Shown here one piece after another: positions 54,041 through 62,086 of a stretch of DNA of 64,000 nucleotides. The translations under genes were made by a program, and so were the position numbers. Under the pieces are notes generated by a model. That model did not search any database. It saw only the letters and a list, made by a program, of their open reading frames with translations, and had not been told where the DNA came from. The DNA comes from Mesobacillus maritimus. Lineage in GTDB: Bacteria; Bacillota; Bacilli; Bacillales; Cytobacillaceae. Where the stretch lies: NCBI RefSeq assembly GCF_019749255.1, contig NZ_JACWFH010000009.1, positions 248,001 to 312,000 of the forward strand. Direction: 5' to 3'. Every line of letters starts with the position of its first letter. Within the stretch, counting starts at the first letter, position 1.

Positions 54041-54553
54041 TTAGGCAGCTTTACCTACAGTTGTATGTGCTTTTTTGTTGATTGTTTTACGTAAGAATGG
54101 AACCACCCAGCGGTCTAAACCATAGCGACCTGCGTTGTAGCCAGCGAATAATAAGATGAATCCAAAGAAGATGTCTGTTGGGTTATGAGATACAGTTCCA
54201 GCTAAGAAGAAACTGAAGTTCATCACAAGTCCGAAGAACATTGCGGCTGTTGTTAAGCATCCTAGAATTAATCCAAGACCTACTAGAAACTCACCTAATG
54301 GAACGATGAAGTTGAACAACTCAATGTTTGGCAGTGCAAAGCTTTCTAGGAAATTGACATACCAGCTATAAACGGGTGCTCCATCTGGTCCCATGACAGG
54401 ATTTGCAATCGCTCCTTTTAGGAATCCAGAAGCATCAAAACCTCCAGTTAATTTTCCCCAACCTGCTGTCATCCAGTTGTAGCCAAGCCAGATTCGGATG
54501 ACTGCTAAGATACCTGCTGCAATTTTATTTTCTCTTAAAATATTTGCGAACAT
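54041..54553 (-). CDS. DoxX family membrane protein, copy 1
   Basis: The 170-residue protein has four hydrophobic segments and the DoxX pattern: RIWLGYNWMTAGWGKL in the first helix, LPNIELFNFIVPLGEFLVGLGLILG, MFFGLVMNFSFFLAGTVSHNP and FGFILLFAGYNAGRYGLDRW. DoxX proteins have been tied to thiosulfate:quinone chemistry and to oxidative-stress complexes; the exact reaction here is not known. It is over 85% alike by eye to the copies at 54724 and 58249. A redox-type palindrome lies about 90 bases upstream. Confidence 0.88.
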   Translation of the reverse strand: MFANILRENKIAAGILAVIRIWLGYNWMTAGWGKLTGGFDASGFLKGAIANPVMGPDGAPVYSWYVNFLESFALPNIELFNFIVPLGEFLVGLGLILGCLTTAAMFFGLVMNFSFFLAGTVSHNPTDIFFGFILLFAGYNAGRYGLDRWVVPFLRKTINKKAHTTVGKAA

Positions 54554-54642
54554 GAAGATCGCTTCCTTTCAATTTAACATTTTTATTTAAGTTATTTAGT
54601 ACACTTTGAATATATCAGATTCCACCATAAAATAAGTGTTTA

Positions 54643-54658
54643 TGTGATAAAGTTCATA
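54643..54658 (-). promoter_or_regulatory. Fnr/Rex-type palindrome upstream of doxX copy 1
   Basis: Rightward it reads TGTGA-TAAAGT-TCATA, one base off the Fnr consensus TGTGA-N6-TCACA, and it resembles the Rex operator TTGTGAA-N4-TTCACAA. A conserved TATATT lies downstream on the leftward strand. Confidence 0.55.
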
Positions 54659-54723
54659 TTTTAGTAAAAACATTATGGCGAATTTGTGAATATGTTAACT
54701 GTTTGTTTCATTTTCACCCTGTG

Positions 54724-55230
54724 TTAGTTATTTACAGAGACATTCGCTTTTTTATTGAACGTTTTGCTTAGGAACGGAACCACCCAGCGGTCTAAACCGT
54801 AGCGACCTGCGTTGTAGCCAGCGAACAATAAGATGAATCCAAAGAAGATGTCTGTTGGGTTATGAGATACAGTTCCTGCTAAGAAGAAGCTGAAGTTCAT
54901 CACGAGACCGAAGAACATTGCGGCTGTTGTTAAGCAACCTAGCAGTAAGCCAAGCCCTACTAGAAATTCACCCAATGGAACAATAAAGTTGAACAGCTCA
55001 ATGTTTGGCAATGCAAAGCTTTCTAAAAACTGAACATACCAGCTGTAAACGGGTGCTCCATCTGGCCCCATGACTGGATTTGCAATGGCTCCTTTTAGGA
55101 ATCCTGAAGCATCAAATCCATCTGCTAATTTATGATAACCTGCTGTCATCCAGTTGTAGCCAAGCCAGATTCTAATGACTGTTAAGATACCTGCTGCAAT
55201 TTTGTTTTCTCTTAAAATATTTGCGAACAT
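54724..55230 (-). CDS. DoxX family membrane protein, copy 2
   Basis: The 168-residue protein is nearly identical to its neighbour at 54041 through the last 110 residues, and differs mainly at ILTVIRIWLG, in YHKLADGF and in the last ten residues (KANVSVNN). Four transmembrane segments and the DoxX signatures are intact. It has no terminator of its own, so read-through into copy 1 (170 bases on) is possible. Its upstream palindrome is the best of the set. Confidence 0.88.
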   Translation of the reverse strand: MFANILRENKIAAGILTVIRIWLGYNWMTAGYHKLADGFDASGFLKGAIANPVMGPDGAPVYSWYVQFLESFALPNIELFNFIVPLGEFLVGLGLLLGCLTTAAMFFGLVMNFSFFLAGTVSHNPTDIFFGFILLFAGYNAGRYGLDRWVVPFLSKTFNKKANVSVNN

Positions 55231-55310
55231 AAGGAACGCTTCCCTTCGAAAAAATGAATGATTTGATTACACTCCTAATATATCAGAATCCACCATAAAA
55301 AAGTTGCATA

Positions 55311-55326
55311 TGTGAATATGTTCACA
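55311..55326 (-). promoter_or_regulatory. Perfect Fnr/Rex-type palindrome upstream of doxX copy 2
   Basis: TGTGA-ATATGT-TCACA matches TGTGA-N6-TCACA exactly; with flanks it also fits a Rex site (TTGTGAACATATTCACAT leftward). It is 80-96 bases before the start codon. Confidence 0.7.
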
Positions 55327-55471
55327 ATTTGGTAATAACATTTTGTCGAAAATGTGGCAATGACAAAAGTCACTGTCAATAGATGATTCCCAATTTTTCA
55401 TAGAATGGTTTAATTCTCTTAAAATTCAAAGTATAGTGGAAGTATACATAATAAATAATAGGAGTGATTAG

Positions 55472-56464
55472 ATGAAAGCATTGTTTCATGAAGGCAAAGC
55501 AGGGATGGAAGGTTTGACCTATGGGGACATAGCAGAAGTGAATCCTGGACCTGGTGAAGTAAGAGTGAAGTTGAAGACAGCTGGTATGAACCATCGCGAT
55601 TTATTTGTTCTCCACCGCCACAACCCAACGGACCCAGCTCTCATTGTTGGCTCTGATGGCGCAGGTGTGATTGATGCGGTTGGTGAAGATGTTTCTGGGG
55701 TTGAAGTTGGCACTGAGGTCATCATTAATCCTGGACTAGGCTGGCAGAACGTTAGCGATGCACCGCCTGAAGGCTTTGAAATCGTTGGGCTCCCTTTTCA
55801 CGGAACTTTTGCAGAACAGATTATCATTCCCGCTGAAAATGCAGTAGCAAAACCAGAGCATTTAACATGGGAAGAAGCCGGTGTCTTGTCCCTCGCTGCC
55901 TTAACTGCCTATCGGGCCTTAGTGACGAGAGGTCAAGTTAAGCCAGGTATGAACGTGTTTATTCCCGGTATTGGTGGCGGGGTGGCCACGTTTTTATTAC
56001 AGTTTGCCATTGCAGCGGGTGCACATGTTTATGTAACATCTCGCTCTGAAGAAAAACGAGCTAAAGCACTACAACTCGGCGCTAAAGCAGCAATTGATAG
56101 CAATGAAGACTGGACTCAGGCTCTCGAGGGAGTGAAAATGGATCTTGTGATTGAGAGCGTTGGAGCTGCAACAATGAATCAATCAATGAAACAACTTCGA
56201 CGCGGTGGGACGATTGTGACTTTTGGCTCCTCTACCGGAGATCTTGTAGAGTTGAATCTACGTGAATTTTTCTATGGGCAATACAATCTCCTCGGCTCAA
56301 CCATGGGAAGTGCTGAGGAATATAAGGCAATGCTTGACTTTATTTCTCAACATAAAATCAAGCCTGTTATGGACAAAATGTACCCACTTGACCAATTTGC
56401 TGATGCCTTCAAGAGATTGGAAGAAGCCAAGCAGTTAGGCAAAATCGGCTTTTATGTAGAATAA
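55472..56464 (+). CDS. yogA: MDR-family alcohol dehydrogenase / quinone oxidoreductase (YogA-like)
   Basis: The 330-residue protein belongs to the medium-chain dehydrogenase/reductase superfamily: GPGEVRVKLKTAGMNHRDL, IVGSDGAGVIDAVG, HGTFAEQIIIPAENAV and the NADP-binding FIPGIGGGVATFLLQFA, then SVGAATMNQSMKQLRRGGTIVTFG. Catalytic zinc ligands are not obvious: the position corresponding to the catalytic Cys is Asn in MNHRDL. It therefore looks more like a zinc-free quinone reductase-type enzyme. AGGAG precedes the ATG. It is divergent from the doxX pair. Confidence 0.85.
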   Translation: MKALFHEGKAGMEGLTYGDIAEVNPGPGEVRVKLKTAGMNHRDLFVLHRHNPTDPALIVGSDGAGVIDAVGEDVSGVEVGTEVIINPGLGWQNVSDAPPEGFEIVGLPFHGTFAEQIIIPAENAVAKPEHLTWEEAGVLSLAALTAYRALVTRGQVKPGMNVFIPGIGGGVATFLLQFAIAAGAHVYVTSRSEEKRAKALQLGAKAAIDSNEDWTQALEGVKMDLVIESVGAATMNQSMKQLRRGGTIVTFGSSTGDLVELNLREFFYGQYNLLGSTMGSAEEYKAMLDFISQHKIKPVMDKMYPLDQFADAFKRLEEAKQLGKIGFYVE

Positions 56465-56482
56465 TTTCGCTCTAACTAGACA

Positions 56483-56512
56483 GACACCATCCTACCTGAT
56501 GGTGTCTTTTTT
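56483..56512 (+). terminator. Terminator of the yogA-like gene
   Basis: GACACCATC and GATGGTGTC pair around a 6-base loop and are followed by six T. Confidence 0.9.
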
Positions 56513-56563
56513 AAAGTCTCTTTCATAGATTTCAACAAACTTTTATTCCCATTCATCCCTACT

Positions 56564-57316
56564 CTATTTCCCTCTAATAAGCTGCATTCGTTGGGTAAAA
56601 AGCGTTGGATACGATAGATACCCGAGCATAATACTGGTGACGGCGGCGGTGGTTAGGAGCAGAAAAAGAATGAGCAACTGAAATTGCACGGCTTGAACTG
56701 GGTCGGCTCCGGCAATAATTTGCCCGCTCATCATCCCAGGCAGTTGGACAAGTCCAACGGTTTTTTGGCTTTCAATCGTCGGAATCATGCTTGCTTTGAT
56801 TGCCTGAGTAAGCTGGCTATGAATGGCTTGCTTCGGGGTTCCTCCAAGTGACAGAATAAGTTCCGTCTCATCCTGTCTTGCCTCCAACTCAGCTGTGAAC
56901 CGATTTAAAAACAGAATGGCCAGCACCATGGAGTTCCCAATGACCATCCCACTGATGGAGATAATATATTGTGCCTCAGGCGGAGTAATCCGGAATCCGA
57001 GCAGGATGCTTTGAGTAAGGATTTCCACAAACACAAGCGTAGCAGCTACCTTCCAAGTAATCCCGCGAATGGAAGCTCCTTTTTTTCGCGCATTTAAGGT
57101 GGCCGTTACAATCATGAGCGTGACCATCAGAAAAATAAAAAGGTAATTTTCTGTATCAAATACAAATTGAAGCACATACCCAATGGACAACAACTGAATA
57201 ATTGACCGAACCGTAGCAATGATTGTGTCTTTTTCTAACCCAAGTTTCAATGTTTTCGACAGAACTAATGGAATTAGAACAAAAATTAACGTGATGGATA
57301 AGGTAAGGTAACTCAT
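56564..57316 (-). CDS. fetB: FetB-type ABC transporter permease
   Basis: The 250-residue protein has about seven hydrophobic helices and the UPF0014/FetB blocks ATVRSIIQLLSIGYVLQFVF, ISISGMVIGNSMVLAILFLNRF, ILSLGGTPKQAI and VGLVQLPGMMSGQIIAGADP. FetAB is an iron-export system in E. coli that protects against iron-linked oxidative stress. It overlaps the ATPase gene by 4 bases. No iron operator is visible upstream of fetA. Confidence 0.88.
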   Translation of the reverse strand: MSYLTLSITLIFVLIPLVLSKTLKLGLEKDTIIATVRSIIQLLSIGYVLQFVFDTENYLFIFLMVTLMIVTATLNARKKGASIRGITWKVAATLVFVEILTQSILLGFRITPPEAQYIISISGMVIGNSMVLAILFLNRFTAELEARQDETELILSLGGTPKQAIHSQLTQAIKASMIPTIESQKTVGLVQLPGMMSGQIIAGADPVQAVQFQLLILFLLLTTAAVTSIMLGYLSYPTLFTQRMQLIRGK

Positions 57317-58047
57317 TCTTCTCCTTCTCCCTTCACAAAGCGCTGAACTTTTTCATTATCAGGAGCCTTTAACAGTTCACTTTCTCCTGTTTCGACCACT
57401 TCCCCCTCCATCATGACCCATGTATAATCGCCAACTTGGATTGCCTGCTGCAAATTATGGGTAATCCAAATGATGGTTACTCCGTATTTTTGGTTGATTT
57501 TCACAATAAGCTCTTCAATTTCTTGAGTTGATGTTCGATCGAGAGAAGAGGTGATTTCATCTAATAATAAAATCCGCGGCCGGTTGACAAGTGTTCGCGC
57601 AATTGAAACCTTTTGCCGCTGTCCTCCCGATAAATCTTTAATACTACGATGTAAAAAGTCAGACTCTAACCCCACATCATCCAAGAGTTCAGCCGCTTCC
57701 TCCTCAGACAAGGTCTCCCCTTGAAGCACCTTCGGCAAAGCCATATTATTCATGACGGTCCCTCTAACCATTGGGGCACTTTGGAGCGCGATCCCAACAA
57801 GTCTCCTTAACTGAACAGGTTCATATCTGTTTATATGTTTATTTTTAATAAAAATCTCCCCTGAATCTGGTGACAACAAGCCATTGCATAACTTGAGCAA
57901 GGTGGACTTCCCTGCCCCTGAGGGTCCAACCAAGGTGGTAATTCTTCCTTCAGGAAAAGAACCGGTAATATCCTTTAAAATATGTATATCTTCAACAGAA
58001 TAATGAACTTGTTGAAAATGGATTGCCGGGACATATCTCTCATCCAT
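57313..58047 (-). CDS. fetA: FetA-type ABC transporter ATPase
   Basis: The start at the ATG at 58047 has AAGGA 10 bases upstream; a GTG 24 bases earlier has no ribosome site. The 244-residue protein has Walker A (GPSGAGKST), the Q-loop (ALQSAP), the LSGGQRQK signature, Walker B (RILLLDEITSSLD) and the switch His in WITHN. It would power the membrane protein encoded immediately downstream; the 4-base overlap shows translational coupling. The pair matches the FetAB iron-efflux system. Confidence 0.88.
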   Translation of the reverse strand: MDERYVPAIHFQQVHYSVEDIHILKDITGSFPEGRITTLVGPSGAGKSTLLKLCNGLLSPDSGEIFIKNKHINRYEPVQLRRLVGIALQSAPMVRGTVMNNMALPKVLQGETLSEEEAAELLDDVGLESDFLHRSIKDLSGGQRQKVSIARTLVNRPRILLLDEITSSLDRTSTQEIEELIVKINQKYGVTIIWITHNLQQAIQVGDYTWVMMEGEVVETGESELLKAPDNEKVQRFVKGEGEE

Positions 58048-58163
58048 TGCTTTCACATCCTTTTTTGTCACTTTTGCTAGCTTTCCTACTGTTATTCTAC
58101 TCTAATTTTTACTTCGACTGGATGCAAATGAACTTGGTTATCCTTGGTCCATTAAAAATGCCC

Positions 58164-58207
58164 ACAAAAAAAGCCGAAAGTAGTAGGGGGATACTACTTT
58201 CGGCTTT
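58164..58207 (-). terminator. Terminator of doxX copy 3
   Basis: Leftward, AAAGCCGAAAGTAGTA and TACTACTTTCGGCTTT form a 16-bp stem with a 6-base loop, followed by seven T. It closely resembles the terminator of copy 1, so the whole transcription unit was probably duplicated. Confidence 0.92.
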
Positions 58208-58248
58208 AATATATCCTGTTAGGGGAACACCTATCAATTGATGTGAAG

Positions 58249-58764
58249 TTAAACCGCTTTGTTCGCTGTTGTACCTTCTGCTTTTTTGTTAAAAGTTTTA
58301 CGTAAGAATGGTACCACCCAGCGGTCTAACCCGTAGCGTCCTGCATTGTAGCCAGCGAATAGGAGGATGAATCCAAAGAAGATGTCAGTTGGGTTATGAG
58401 ATACAGTTCCTGCTAAGAAGAAGCTAAAGTTCATCACTAGACCAAAGAACATTGCCGCTGTTGTTAAACATCCAAGGATTAAGCCTAGACCTACTAGGAA
58501 TTCACCTAGCGGCACGATAAAGTTAAATAATTCAATGTTTGGCAATGCAAAGCTTTCTAAGAAGTTTGTATACCAACCATAGACAGGTGTTCCATCTGGT
58601 CCCATTACCGGATTTGCTACTGCATTATTTAAGTAACCTGATGCGTCAAATCCATCTGCTAGTTTATGATATCCCGCTGTCATCCAGGCATATCCAAGCC
58701 AGATACGGATAACTGCTAAGATACCAGCTGCAATTTTGTTTTCTCTTAAGAAATTTGCGAACAT
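58249..58764 (-). CDS. DoxX family membrane protein, copy 3
   Basis: The 171-residue protein shares all DoxX signatures with copies 1 and 2 (GYAWMTAGYHKLADGFDASG, FNFIVPLGEFLVGLG, NFSFFLAGTVSHNP, AGYNAGRYGLDRW). Differences cluster in the first external loop (LNNAVANPVMGPDGTPVYGW). Terminator and upstream region are also shared with copy 1, although the fetAB operon and yogA lie between. A palindrome lies about 90 bases upstream. Confidence 0.88.
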   Translation of the reverse strand: MFANFLRENKIAAGILAVIRIWLGYAWMTAGYHKLADGFDASGYLNNAVANPVMGPDGTPVYGWYTNFLESFALPNIELFNFIVPLGEFLVGLGLILGCLTTAAMFFGLVMNFSFFLAGTVSHNPTDIFFGFILLFAGYNAGRYGLDRWVVPFLRKTFNKKAEGTTANKAV

Positions 58765-58851
58765 GAAGATCGCTTCCCTTCAATTAATAATTTTTTATAA
58801 GTATTTAGTACACTTTGAATATATCAGATACCACAGTAAAATAAGTACCGA

Positions 58852-58867
58852 TATGATAAAGTTCACA
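58852..58867 (-). promoter_or_regulatory. Fnr/Rex-type palindrome upstream of doxX copy 3
   Basis: TATGA-TAAAGT-TCACA differs by one base from TGTGA-N6-TCACA. Its distance to the start codon (about 88 bases) is the same as for copy 1. Confidence 0.55.
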
Positions 58868-58932
58868 GTTTAGTAAAAATATTATGACAAACATGTGAAA
58901 CTGAAAAATGCTTGTAACACTTGGCATGAATG

Positions 58933-59005
58933 TTAGTTTTTTACAGAGAGGTGACGGCTAAGATACCACCGCAATTTTATTTTCTCTAAAGAAATTTGCA
59001 ATCAT
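58933..59005 (-). pseudogene. Remnant of a fourth doxX copy
   Basis: An ATG at 59005, in the same sequence setting as the other copies (AAGGGAAGCG upstream), opens MIANFFRENKIA. A 2-base loss then shifts the frame to a stop. The next bases match the extreme 3' end of copy 2 (CTCTCTGTAAA-AACTAA), so about 430 internal bases are gone. Only 73 bases of the gene remain. Confidence 0.8.
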
Positions 59006-59076
59006 AAAGAACGCTTCCCTTCATTGATCATTTACACTTTGTAATATACCAGAATTGATTGATAAAAATAGGTATA

Positions 59077-59092
59077 TGTGACTTTGTTCACA
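59077..59092 (-). promoter_or_regulatory. Perfect Fnr/Rex-type palindrome upstream of the doxX remnant
   Basis: TGTGA-CTTTGT-TCACA is an exact TGTGA-N6-TCACA match and still sits at the usual spacing before the dead gene. Confidence 0.65.
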
Positions 59093-59210
59093 ATTTGTTT
59101 AAAGCATTATGGTAAACATGTGAATAGGGATATACATCCTTTAGCGGATAAATAAAACGCAAAGGCTCCCGGACTCTCCTAAGACACCAAAATGGCACCA
59201 GCATAAAAAA

Positions 59211-59242
59211 AGGCATGCAGAGTCCTTATACTCTACATGCCT
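59211..59242. terminator. Orphan hairpin before the MFS terminator
   Basis: AGGCATG-AGAGT and ACTCT-CATGCCT pair with a short loop, with A tract upstream; on the leftward strand a T run follows. It may terminate leftward read-through from the MFS gene. Confidence 0.5.
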
Positions 59243-59299
59243 GTATTACTCTTTACCTTGGCCAATGAGATCAGAAGTATGAATAGTCCCTGCATAAAA

Positions 59300-59332
59300 A
59301 CAAAAAAAACGGATGCGCCCATCCGTTTTTTT
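59300..59332 (-). terminator. Terminator of the MFS transporter gene
   Basis: AAAAACGGATG and CATCCGTTTTT pair around a 4-base loop with T8 on the leftward strand, 5 bases after the stop. Confidence 0.92.
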
Positions 59333-59336
59333 ACAA

Positions 59337-60866
59337 TTATACTAATTTAGCTGTTACTTTTTTCTCTTTTTGTTGCTCCTCCATTGGATCCTCTGCAGGT
59401 GTTGCGCGTCGGATAAAGAACGCTAGGATAAGAGCAATTGCTGCAATAAAGGTTGCAATGAAAAAGGCATCATTTATTCCTTCCAACATAGCTTTCATAG
59501 TAATTTGTTGCTGCATTTCTGCAAGTGCCGCTTCGGAAGGTTGGGTGGTGGCTGTTGCATTTTTCATCGCGTCAGCCGCCATTTCAGTAGCATGTGTTTC
59601 GGTACGCGTTGACATCACTGTTACCAATAATGCTGTACCGATTGCACCTGATACTTGATTTAATGTATTGTTCATTGCTGTACCGTGTGGATAGAAGCGC
59701 CTTGGTAACTGATTTAATCCATTTGTTGAGACAGGCATCATTACCATCGACATCCCGAACATCCGCACTGCATTTAAAATCATTAAATACGTATAAGTCG
59801 TTTCAAGAGTTAATTGACTGAAGAAATAGGTGGTAACGACCGTAATGGCTAATCCTGAAACCGCTAGGACACGCCCACCAAACTTATCAAATAATCTTCC
59901 TGTAATTGGAGACATAATGGCCATTAATAATGCACCAGGTAACATTAAAAGACCTGCATCCATTGGAGAAATTCCACGAATGGTTTGCACATAAATAGGA
60001 ATAAGCAACATCCCCGAAAACATAGCCATATTCAAAACCATGGTAATTGAAGATGACAAAGCAAACATTGGATAATTAAAAACACCGAAGTTTAACATCG
60101 GTCGATCTAATTTTGACTGACGTAAAATAAATGTCACCAACGCGATAACCCCAATGAGAATGGTCGCATAGACATGCGGGCTATCCCAGCCTTTATTCCC
60201 TGCAGAACTAAATCCATATAGCAACCCACCGAAACCTATGCTTGATAACACAAGTGAAAAGTAATCCAGGTGAATATTTACCTTTTCTTTCTTATCTTTT
60301 AATAAGACAAAGCCTAAGATGAAGATTATTACTGCAATTGGCGTAACAAAATGGAAGAGCATTCTCCAATCATAATGTTCGACAATCCAGCCAGATAACG
60401 TTGGTCCGATCGCAGGTGCAGCCATTAAAATCAAGCCAAATAGCCCCATCGCTGCTCCTCGTTTTTCAACAGGAAAGCTCACCAACATTACATTCATTAA
60501 TAATGGCATCATGATTGCGGTACCGGAGGCTTGAATCATGCGGCCTGCTAATAATATTGGAAACACATGCGCAACCCCAGCTAATACCGTTCCTGCTGTA
60601 AACAAGCCCATTGCAACCAAAAATAACCGGCGTACAGAGTATTTTTCAATTAAAAACGCGGTCGCTGGAATCATGACCCCACTTACCAACATGAAACCAG
60701 TCGTCATCCATTGAACCGTCGCCGCATCAATATTCAAATCGTTCATTATGGATGGTAGAGCGATATTTAATAAGGTATTATTTAAAAACGATATAAAAGC
60801 CCCGATCATCAATACAGCTAAAATGCCGTATGGTGGACGAGGAGACTTATTTATATTTTGTTCCAT
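59337..60866 (-). CDS. DHA2-family (14-helix) MFS multidrug efflux transporter
   Basis: The 509-residue protein has 14 predicted helices. It shows the DHA2/EmrB-QacA signatures FLNNTLLNIALPSIMNDL, TVQWMTTGFMLVSGVMIP, GRMIQASGTAIMMPLLMNV (motif C region nearby: APAIGPTLSGWIVEHYDWRMLF) and PHGTAMNNTLNQVSGAIGTAL. The closest known kind is LmrB/MdtP of Bacillus, proton-driven exporters of antibiotics or dyes. A divergent TetR gene and dyads in the shared promoter region suggest drug-inducible control. GGGGGA precedes the ATG. Confidence 0.9.
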   Translation of the reverse strand: MEQNINKSPRPPYGILAVLMIGAFISFLNNTLLNIALPSIMNDLNIDAATVQWMTTGFMLVSGVMIPATAFLIEKYSVRRLFLVAMGLFTAGTVLAGVAHVFPILLAGRMIQASGTAIMMPLLMNVMLVSFPVEKRGAAMGLFGLILMAAPAIGPTLSGWIVEHYDWRMLFHFVTPIAVIIFILGFVLLKDKKEKVNIHLDYFSLVLSSIGFGGLLYGFSSAGNKGWDSPHVYATILIGVIALVTFILRQSKLDRPMLNFGVFNYPMFALSSSITMVLNMAMFSGMLLIPIYVQTIRGISPMDAGLLMLPGALLMAIMSPITGRLFDKFGGRVLAVSGLAITVVTTYFFSQLTLETTYTYLMILNAVRMFGMSMVMMPVSTNGLNQLPRRFYPHGTAMNNTLNQVSGAIGTALLVTVMSTRTETHATEMAADAMKNATATTQPSEAALAEMQQQITMKAMLEGINDAFFIATFIAAIALILAFFIRRATPAEDPMEEQQKEKKVTAKLV

Positions 60867-60888
60867 TGTCTTTCCCCCTTAGACGTTA

Positions 60889-60906
60889 GGTTCAAATTAT
60901 TGAACC
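60889..60906. promoter_or_regulatory. Operator dyad 1 for the TetR regulator
   Basis: GGTTCAA-ATTA-TTGAACC is a perfect 7+7 inverted repeat, located 23-40 bases before the MFS start codon. It is the natural candidate site of the divergent TetR protein. Confidence 0.65.
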
Positions 60907-60939
60907 TCCATTTCACATAGACAATATCTTATACCATGA

Positions 60940-60957
60940 GTTCAAATTTTGCAATTC
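60940..60957. promoter_or_regulatory. Operator dyad 2, imperfect
   Basis: GTTCAAATTTTGCAATTC is related to dyad 1 (TTCAAATT-TTG core). On the leftward strand it contains TTGCAA, which with TAAGAT 17 bases on forms a plausible MFS promoter. Confidence 0.45.
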
Positions 60958-61037
60958 TAAATTATACCTATTTTATGAAGGCGTTTGTATATACCTATAA
61001 AATCATGTACTATAAGTTTAGAACAGGAGTACAACGA

Positions 61038-61934
61038 ATGATAGGTGATGAAATGAACGACAGGAAACAGCATGTTCTTAAGATGGCCCACCAATTATTT
61101 ATTGAAAAAGGATTTCAAAATACATCAATCCAAGATATTTTGGAATACAGCGGGATATCAAAAGGGACATTTTATAACTATTTTTCATCTAAAAATGAAT
61201 TATTAATCGCCCTTTTTAAAAATCTCTACAAAACACTTGAGACTGAACGAAATGAATTGTTGATTGGGCAAGACCCTTCAGACATTCATATTTTTACACA
61301 ACAAATTGAATTGCAGATGAGAGCGACTCGAAAAAATAACTTGCTGGCGTTATTTGAAGAGGTATACGTTTCAAACGATGCCGACCTAAAGGATTTTTTA
61401 AAACAGAGTCATTTGAATCTAATCCGTTGGTTCTATTTACGTTTTATTGATATTTTTGGCGAAGATAAGCAACCCTACTTATTGGATTGTGCCATCATGT
61501 TCTCCGCCATGTTAAATCAAAATCTTAAATTTCATGCTTCCGCTTATAAATCAAATACAAGCATTCATAAAGTTGTTTCTTACACGGTTTCCAGGATTGT
61601 AAAAATGGTCGATGAATTATCTGAATCAGAAGAACAATTAATCTCTCCTGACCTATTAAATAGCTGGATTTCAGATGGAAGCAACACGAGAGCCTTTCGT
61701 GAGCAGCTTAAAGATACCGTTATAGCCGTGAAAAAGAAGATAAAAAAGCTAGAGGAAGAGGAACGATACCTTGAGTTGTTGATGTTTATTGAAAATGAGC
61801 TGATTCACTCACATCATCCACGAAAATTTTTGATAGGAAGTGCACTTGCTTCATTAAAAAATGAATCAAGCTTAGCCGGTGATACTAGCCTGACAAACCT
61901 AGAACAACTGATTAACGATTTTTATAAACAATAA
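61038..61934 (+). CDS. TetR family regulator, divergent from the MFS pump
   Basis: The ATG at 61038 has AGGAG 8 bases upstream; the ATG five codons later is an alternative. The 298-residue product has an N-terminal TetR helix-turn-helix: VLKMAHQLFIEKGFQNTSIQDILEYSGISKGTFYNYFSSKNELL. The rest is a long helical ligand-binding and dimer region, larger than most TetR proteins (about 200 residues). The extra C-terminal part includes a charged coiled coil (VKKKIKKLEEEERY). Divergence from the pump gene and the dyads between them indicate that it represses the pump and probably itself. Confidence 0.88.
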   Translation: MIGDEMNDRKQHVLKMAHQLFIEKGFQNTSIQDILEYSGISKGTFYNYFSSKNELLIALFKNLYKTLETERNELLIGQDPSDIHIFTQQIELQMRATRKNNLLALFEEVYVSNDADLKDFLKQSHLNLIRWFYLRFIDIFGEDKQPYLLDCAIMFSAMLNQNLKFHASAYKSNTSIHKVVSYTVSRIVKMVDELSESEEQLISPDLLNSWISDGSNTRAFREQLKDTVIAVKKKIKKLEEEERYLELLMFIENELIHSHHPRKFLIGSALASLKNESSLAGDTSLTNLEQLINDFYKQ

Positions 61935-61982
61935 GGTGCAAGGCGAAACATCCTGTCGATGATTCTGCCTTGCACCTTTTTT
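61933..61982 (+). terminator. Terminator of the TetR gene
   Basis: AAGGTGCAAGGC and GCCTTGCACCTT form a perfect 12-bp stem with a 22-base loop, followed by TTTTTT. It starts at the stop codon. Confidence 0.9.
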
Positions 61983-62086
61983 AGGCTCTTTTGTGCTTAA
62001 ATAAGCTAACTACATTTTAATGTTGGAGTTGCTTCCCAAAATGCTAAAATTTAGGAATTTATTTTCTACCCCCATTATTCAACGAT

